In this document: in pieces, positions 60,291-64,000 of the stretch
Position numbering within the stretch: the first letter of the stretch is position 1
How the letters are laid out: the number at the start of each line of letters is the position of its first letter
Origin: Prevotella sp. UBA2746
Lineage (GTDB): Bacteria; Bacteroidota; Bacteroidia; Bacteroidales; Bacteroidaceae
Reading direction: 5' to 3'
DNA length: 64,000 nt
Assembly: GCA_002353555.1 (NCBI GenBank)
Contig: DEJO01000018.1
Span: 1 to 64,000, forward strand
Notes under the pieces: generated by a model
Told to the model about the DNA's origin: nothing
The model's database searches: none
What the model saw: only the letters and a program-made list of their open reading frames with translations
Position numbers and translations under genes: made by a program

Positions 60291-63200
60291 AATTGCCTTT
60301 CTCCTTTCTAAACTCGCTTGGCGTAAACCCTGTTTCCTTCTTGAAGCACTTGCTGAAGTACTTCGGGTCGGAGAAGCCGACGGCATAGGCTATCTGCGAG
60401 AAGTTCTGTGTGGAGTTGACGATAAGGTACTCGGCATGCTGTATGCGCAGATGGCGCAGGAAGTCGACAGGTGTCATGCCGACGATACTCTTCAGCTTGC
60501 CGTAGAAAGCCGAGCGTCCCAGGTTGACAGCATCAGCAAGGTCCTCTATGCGCAGGTCTGCATCGCCGATGTTCTCCTCGATAAAGTTCATGAGGCGGCT
60601 CATCATCTCCTCGTCAGGATTGACGATCTCAGGCGTCTCCAGCCTATACACCTTCTTCTCCGCCGGCTCAGCCTCCACAGCCGTTGCCTGCTGAGCGTCC
60701 TGCTCCAGCTTCTTGGCATCCAGCTCCTCACGATACTGCCGCAACAGGTTCTCCATGCGCTGCTCTCGCTCCTGCTGCTGCTGCCGGTATTGCAGGTAGG
60801 TGACCACACCCCATGTGGCGAGTCCTATCACCGTGAGCAACAGCAACAACCTCACCCATCCACGCTCCAGCCATGTCGGTTCCACGTCTATGATGATGGT
60901 GGTCTCGTTGTCTACCCACACACCGTCACAGTTGGTACTCCTGACCACCAGCGTGTGCCTGCCGGGGGTCAGGTCGCTAAAAGCTATCTGCGGCGTGCGC
61001 CCTAAGTAGTTCCACTGTCCTTCCTCCTCGTCCATGCGGTAGGCATACTGCAACAGCGCATTGTCTTCATAGTCCAGCGCTGCGAAGTTGAGCGTCAGGC
61101 TGCGCTGGTGCGGTTCTATCGTCAGCTCGTCACAATGCAGTACGGGCTGCACCTGCTGTTCGCCCTGATACTTCACGCCAGTAAACACAATCTTCGGCGA
61201 GAAGTTGCTCTTCTTCATGCTTCGCGGCTGAATGGCAAGGCTGCCGCCGACTACCGCCAGCACCACCTCGCCCGTCGTAGTGTTCAGAGTGGGCTGAGCC
61301 TCAGAGAACCTGATGAGCTCGCCCAGCTCGTTTGAGCCAAATGTTTCCACCCTGCCCGTCTTACGGTCATAGCGGTCTATGCTGCTCTCGCGTACCACCC
61401 ACACGCTGCCGTCCTTGTCCTCGACGAGCGACTGTGGCAGGCTCTGTTGTCCGGCAAGAGGCTCGACGGTCTTCATGCGCAAGCCGTCCCTCAGCAGGCT
61501 ACCACCTGCCATCTGCACGCCACCGCCCTGTGTGACCACCATCAGCGAGTCGTCTTTCAGCCGCAACACCTGCAACACGTCTACCGTCTTCAGGCTCTCG
61601 TCGTCGTCCTTGACATGGCGGGTGACGTAGGTTTTCAGAGGGAAAGCCGTCCCCTGCCCTCCCTGAAGGGAGGACGCATCCGTCAGTGAGGCGCGAGGAG
61701 AGAGTGGTTGGCAGACCAGCAGCCCGGCGGTCGTCGACAGAATCATGTTGCCCTTGCCGTCGTGGGTGATGCGTCGCACCTGCCGGAACTCCTCCATCGG
61801 ATAACCCTTCATGCCGTTCTGCGGACTGACGAAGCTGAAGGTGCCATCCCCGGCGGCTACTGCTATGTTGGGACCTCCACCATAGGTCGCAATCCACACG
61901 CGCCCCTGCGGGTCTTCGTCGAAGCCGTATACCTCGTCGTGGCTCAACGACGCAGCCTCCGGACCGTGCCGGTAGTGAGCCATGCGCCCGTCAGGGGTCC
62001 TAACGTATATGCCGTCACCCTTCGTACCTATCCACAGCCTGCCGCGGCTGTCCTCGAAAAGCGCATAGACACGGTTCGACAACCTCACGGGTGACGGTTG
62101 CAGTCCACCGCCTGCCGTCAGCCATCCCACGACGCGCCCTTCAGCACCTACAACCGCCACCTCACCGGTAAACATGCCTACCCACGTGCGTCCCTGCCTG
62201 TCGACACACACCGCACGCGCCTCCTGGTTGGGCACCACCTGCGACTGCACAAAGCGATGCTTCATGAAGTTCACCAGCGTCAGTGCCCTCATGCCGGTGA
62301 ACCAGAGGTTGTCCTGACGGTCGGTCATGAACTTGGCTATCGTCGCCAGGTCGGTCGTCGGCGTTCCCGTCTGCTGCTCCCAGAGGCTCATACCGTAGGG
62401 CGATGCCAGGATGTAGGGCACCAGGCGCCCTGCCTGCTCGTCGTAGTAGGCAAAGGTGCCGCCAGTGGGTATCAGCCACACCGTGCCGAACTTGTCCTGA
62501 TGGAACACGGGCACCTCGCTCGTCGTTGCCAACAGCGAGCTGACCACGGGCACCGTCATCAGCCGTTGCGTCCAGTCGGCGGTGTTGACAAGGGTGACTC
62601 CCTGTGCGTCGGTGAACACCCACAGCCGTTGCTGGCGGTCAGCGAAGACGGTCTTCACCTCGTGCGGCATGCCAGCCAGCGTGCATGTCACGCTGCCGCC
62701 CTGCGTCCCTTGCAGGGTGATGACCACGATGCCGGCGTCGGTGGCTGCCACGGCACGGCGGTCGTCGAGCCTCACCAGCGCGTTGATGCGGCTCACGCCC
62801 TGCGGCATGCGCACCATCCTGTCGCCGCGCCAGCCCTCCTGCCACAGCCCTACCTCTCCGCCGGGCGTTGCCAGCACCACCGTCCTGCCCAGCTGCACCA
62901 TGTAGTCGTAGGGCTTCGTCGAGTCGAAGCTGCGCCCCACGATGGTGGCGCCGCCGTCGGTGAACACCCATTCCCTGCCGTCGTCATCGAGCAGCACCTT
63001 GTGAATGGTCTTATGCTTAAACGGCTTGTCCTTCGGCAGGTAGGCGGTGATGCCCCTGCCCTCCCTCACCAGGCTGTCGTCGACGCAGAAGTTGGCAACA
63101 CCGTCACGGCTCACCACCCACGAGTGGCCGTTGCCGAGGGTGTAGATGGCACGCACGTGGACCTCCTCGCCACAGAGCTGCGCCAGCTGTTCGCCCACGT

Positions 63201-63567
63201 CCCTGTAGCGGCAGTCGCGCGTGTCGAAGAGGTACAGGTGGTTGTCGTAGGAGATACACCACAGGTCGTTCCTCGTCGTGGGGCGCAGGCTGTGCATGCG
63301 TACCGTGCTCAGTTGTGCACCCTGGTCGTGTCCGTTGATGCCCGTGCCGCCGCGGAAGGTCATGAAGTTGTAACCGTCGAAACAGCACAGCCCGTTCCAT
63401 GTTGCCAGCCATATCAGGTCGTCGTCCGTCTGGGCGAAGCCCGAAATGGTGTTCGCCGCCAGTCCGTCGCGGATGGTGAAGGTGCGGACGCGGCACGACG
63501 GTTGCGCCGCCATGCTCATCGCACACAAAAGCAATATCACAAGTAGCAAGGTCTGTTTCGTTTTCAT
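60289..63567 (-). CDS. Membrane-bound propeller sensor fused to an AraC-type DNA-binding domain, no kinase
   Basis: 1092 residues. Signal peptide (KTKQTLLLVILLLCAMSMAAQ). A two-bladed-repeat Reg_prop propeller region follows (about 25-770; motifs such as GLAANTISGFAQTDDDLIWLATWNGLCCFDG, SRGRLWIGTKGDGIYV). Next come a Y_Y_Y domain (about 800-890; LNFAALDYEDNALLQYAYRMDEEEGQWNYLG), one membrane helix (about 905-922), a coiled coil (925-960) and an AraC HTH (about 990-1085; LRIEDLADAVNLGRSAFYGKLKSIVGMTPVDFLRHLR). Hybrid two-component regulators of this layout normally have HisKA, HATPase and receiver domains between membrane and HTH; all three are absent. It probably controls the pectin locus. 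A palindromic repeat lies in frame near residues 631-640. Confidence 0.9.
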   Translation of the reverse strand: MKTKQTLLLVILLLCAMSMAAQPSCRVRTFTIRDGLAANTISGFAQTDDDLIWLATWNGLCCFDGYNFMTFRGGTGINGHDQGAQLSTVRMHSLRPTTRNDLWCISYDNHLYLFDTRDCRYRDVGEQLAQLCGEEVHVRAIYTLGNGHSWVVSRDGVANFCVDDSLVREGRGITAYLPKDKPFKHKTIHKVLLDDDGREWVFTDGGATIVGRSFDSTKPYDYMVQLGRTVVLATPGGEVGLWQEGWRGDRMVRMPQGVSRINALVRLDDRRAVAATDAGIVVITLQGTQGGSVTCTLAGMPHEVKTVFADRQQRLWVFTDAQGVTLVNTADWTQRLMTVPVVSSLLATTSEVPVFHQDKFGTVWLIPTGGTFAYYDEQAGRLVPYILASPYGMSLWEQQTGTPTTDLATIAKFMTDRQDNLWFTGMRALTLVNFMKHRFVQSQVVPNQEARAVCVDRQGRTWVGMFTGEVAVVGAEGRVVGWLTAGGGLQPSPVRLSNRVYALFEDSRGRLWIGTKGDGIYVRTPDGRMAHYRHGPEAASLSHDEVYGFDEDPQGRVWIATYGGGPNIAVAAGDGTFSFVSPQNGMKGYPMEEFRQVRRITHDGKGNMILSTTAGLLVCQPLSPRASLTDASSLQGGQGTAFPLKTYVTRHVKDDDESLKTVDVLQVLRLKDDSLMVVTQGGGVQMAGGSLLRDGLRMKTVEPLAGQQSLPQSLVEDKDGSVWVVRESSIDRYDRKTGRVETFGSNELGELIRFSEAQPTLNTTTGEVVLAVVGGSLAIQPRSMKKSNFSPKIVFTGVKYQGEQQVQPVLHCDELTIEPHQRSLTLNFAALDYEDNALLQYAYRMDEEEGQWNYLGRTPQIAFSDLTPGRHTLVVRSTNCDGVWVDNETTIIIDVEPTWLERGWVRLLLLLTVIGLATWGVVTYLQYRQQQQEREQRMENLLRQYREELDAKKLEQDAQQATAVEAEPAEKKVYRLETPEIVNPDEEMMSRLMNFIEENIGDADLRIEDLADAVNLGRSAFYGKLKSIVGMTPVDFLRHLRIQHAEYLIVNSTQNFSQIAYAVGFSDPKYFSKCFKKETGFTPSEFRKEKGN

Positions 63568-63636
63568 CGTCTCTTTCAGCACAATAGGTTTTGTTTTCGG
63601 TCAGAAGTTCTGCGGGTCTCCCCGCCGTTTCAGCTG

Positions 63637-63644
63637 CAAAGATA
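63637..63644 (-). promoter_or_regulatory. Predicted promoter -7 box for the regulator
   Basis: Minus strand TATCTTTG then CAG, about 70 nt before the ATG at 63567. Confidence 0.65.
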
Positions 63645-63675
63645 AGAAAAAGAAAACAAAAGAGAGAACGTGGAG

Positions 63676-63715
63676 AAAAAAAACTCCTTGCCGCAGACAT
63701 AGAGGCGGCAAGGAG
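63676..63715 (-). terminator. Intrinsic terminator (second) upstream of the regulator promoter
   Basis: CTCCTTGCCGC pairs with GCGGCAAGGAG; on the minus strand it is followed by eight T (63683-63676). It insulates the regulator from the gene at the window's right edge. Confidence 0.85.
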
Positions 63716-63732
63716 AAAACTCAAAGACATAG

Positions 63733-63773
63733 AAAAACCTCCAGATGCACGGTGATGAGCATCTGGAGGTTTT
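63733..63773 (-). terminator. Intrinsic terminator (first) after the right-edge gene
   Basis: AACCTCCAGATGC pairs with GCATCTGGAGGTT around a 10-nt loop, with T-runs on both strands, so it can act in either direction. Confidence 0.85.
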
Positions 63774-63807
63774 GGTATGCGATGACTGCATCAAGCAGGT
63801 GTTGCCC

Positions 63808-64000
63808 CTACTCTTTCTCAGCAGCCTTCTTGGTTGTCTTCTTGGCAGCAGGCTTCTTTTCGGTCTTAGCCTTCTCCAGCTTGGCGCGTATCTTGTCGCT
63901 TTCGGCTTCAATCTTCTCGATTTTGTTCTGCAGGCGGAGTATTTCCTTCTCCTTCATCGTGATTTCGTCGCCCTGGTTCTTGATGGTGGTGAGCAGGGCG
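63808..64000 (-). CDS. Partial coiled-coil protein with Lys/Ala-rich tail
   Basis: Only the last 64 codons are in the window; the start lies to the right. The visible part is a charged coiled coil (EITMKEKEILRLQNKIEKIEAE) followed by a histone-H1-like tail (KKPAAKKTTKKAAEKE) and TAG. The tail suggests nucleic-acid or surface-charge interactions, but no family can be named from this fragment. Confidence 0.65.
   Translation of the reverse strand, partial: ALLTTIKNQGDEITMKEKEILRLQNKIEKIEAESDKIRAKLEKAKTEKKPAAKKTTKKAAEKE

Noticed and set aside
62098..63546. 482-codon frame opposite the regulator
   Set aside because: The minus strand encodes a coherent sensor-regulator; the opposite product is His/Arg-rich shadow sequence.
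63716..63735. Small RNA between the two right-edge hairpins
   Set aside because: The only promoter-like word reads TGTCTTTG rather than TAnnTTTG and the space is too short.

Overview
The window looks like a chromosomal segment of a Prevotella-like member of the order Bacteroidales. Supporting signs are SusC/SusD pairs, Bacteroidales-type promoters (a -7 box of the form TAnnTTTG with a TTTG-like box about 20 nt upstream), an UpxY-type NusG paralogue, DUF4924 and DUF6359 proteins, and weak Shine-Dalgarno sites. Genes are moderately GC-rich, while the spacers are AT-rich and full of dispersed repeats. No tRNA, rRNA, CRISPR array or classical IS transposase was seen.

Layout. About 0.2-2.9 kb: mannose-6-phosphate isomerase and a sugar aminotransferase whose reading frame carries an in-frame DUF559 nuclease cassette bounded by inverted palindromic repeats. 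About 3-7.9 kb: envelope proteins (carboxypeptidase-regulatory-like protein, LD-carboxypeptidase, beta-barrel, PagL-like lipid A deacylase). About 7.9-18.3 kb: housekeeping genes (fmt, ClC channel, tsaC, VanW-like, ROK kinase, LysE-like, DUF4924, rfbD, prfC), interrupted by a 797-bp repeat-bounded element that carries a four-helix-bundle protein. About 18.3-23 kb: an UpxY-tatA-tatC-Fe-S protein-aldo/keto reductase cluster in which the export genes sit beside twin-arginine cargo. About 23-29.9 kb: a complete seven-gene trp operon in the order D-C-F-A-B-E-G, preceded by a leader peptide with three consecutive Trp codons and an attenuator hairpin. About 30-33.5 kb: a 41-residue small protein, rpe, a sigma factor, a class A acid phosphatase, a DUF6359 lipoprotein and a candidate small RNA.

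About 33.6-63.6 kb is a pectin utilisation locus: a GH28-GH105 fusion, PL1 lyases (four in all), a secreted Ig-like protein, a CE8 pectin methylesterase, SusC, SusD and a SusE/F-like lipoprotein, a GH3 enzyme with an inserted CBM6-like domain, and a membrane regulator with a propeller sensor joined directly to an AraC DNA-binding domain with no kinase. Inferred logic: CE8 de-esterifies and PL1/GH28 cut homogalacturonan at the surface, SusCD imports oligomers, GH105 removes unsaturated galacturonate ends, and the regulator senses an oligosaccharide and switches the locus on.

The other theme is repeats. At least five families recur: C5/G5 palindromes, an about 170-bp element with 11-bp tandem AACTCC units, ATCATTT arrays, ATTGTCAATT arrays next to promoters, and 22-bp iteron-like arrays at two distant loci. 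Several abut stop codons or lie in frame within genes. The DUF559 cassette, the four-helix-bundle element, the 22-bp arrays, the trp leader and the candidate small RNA are the observations most worth testing.
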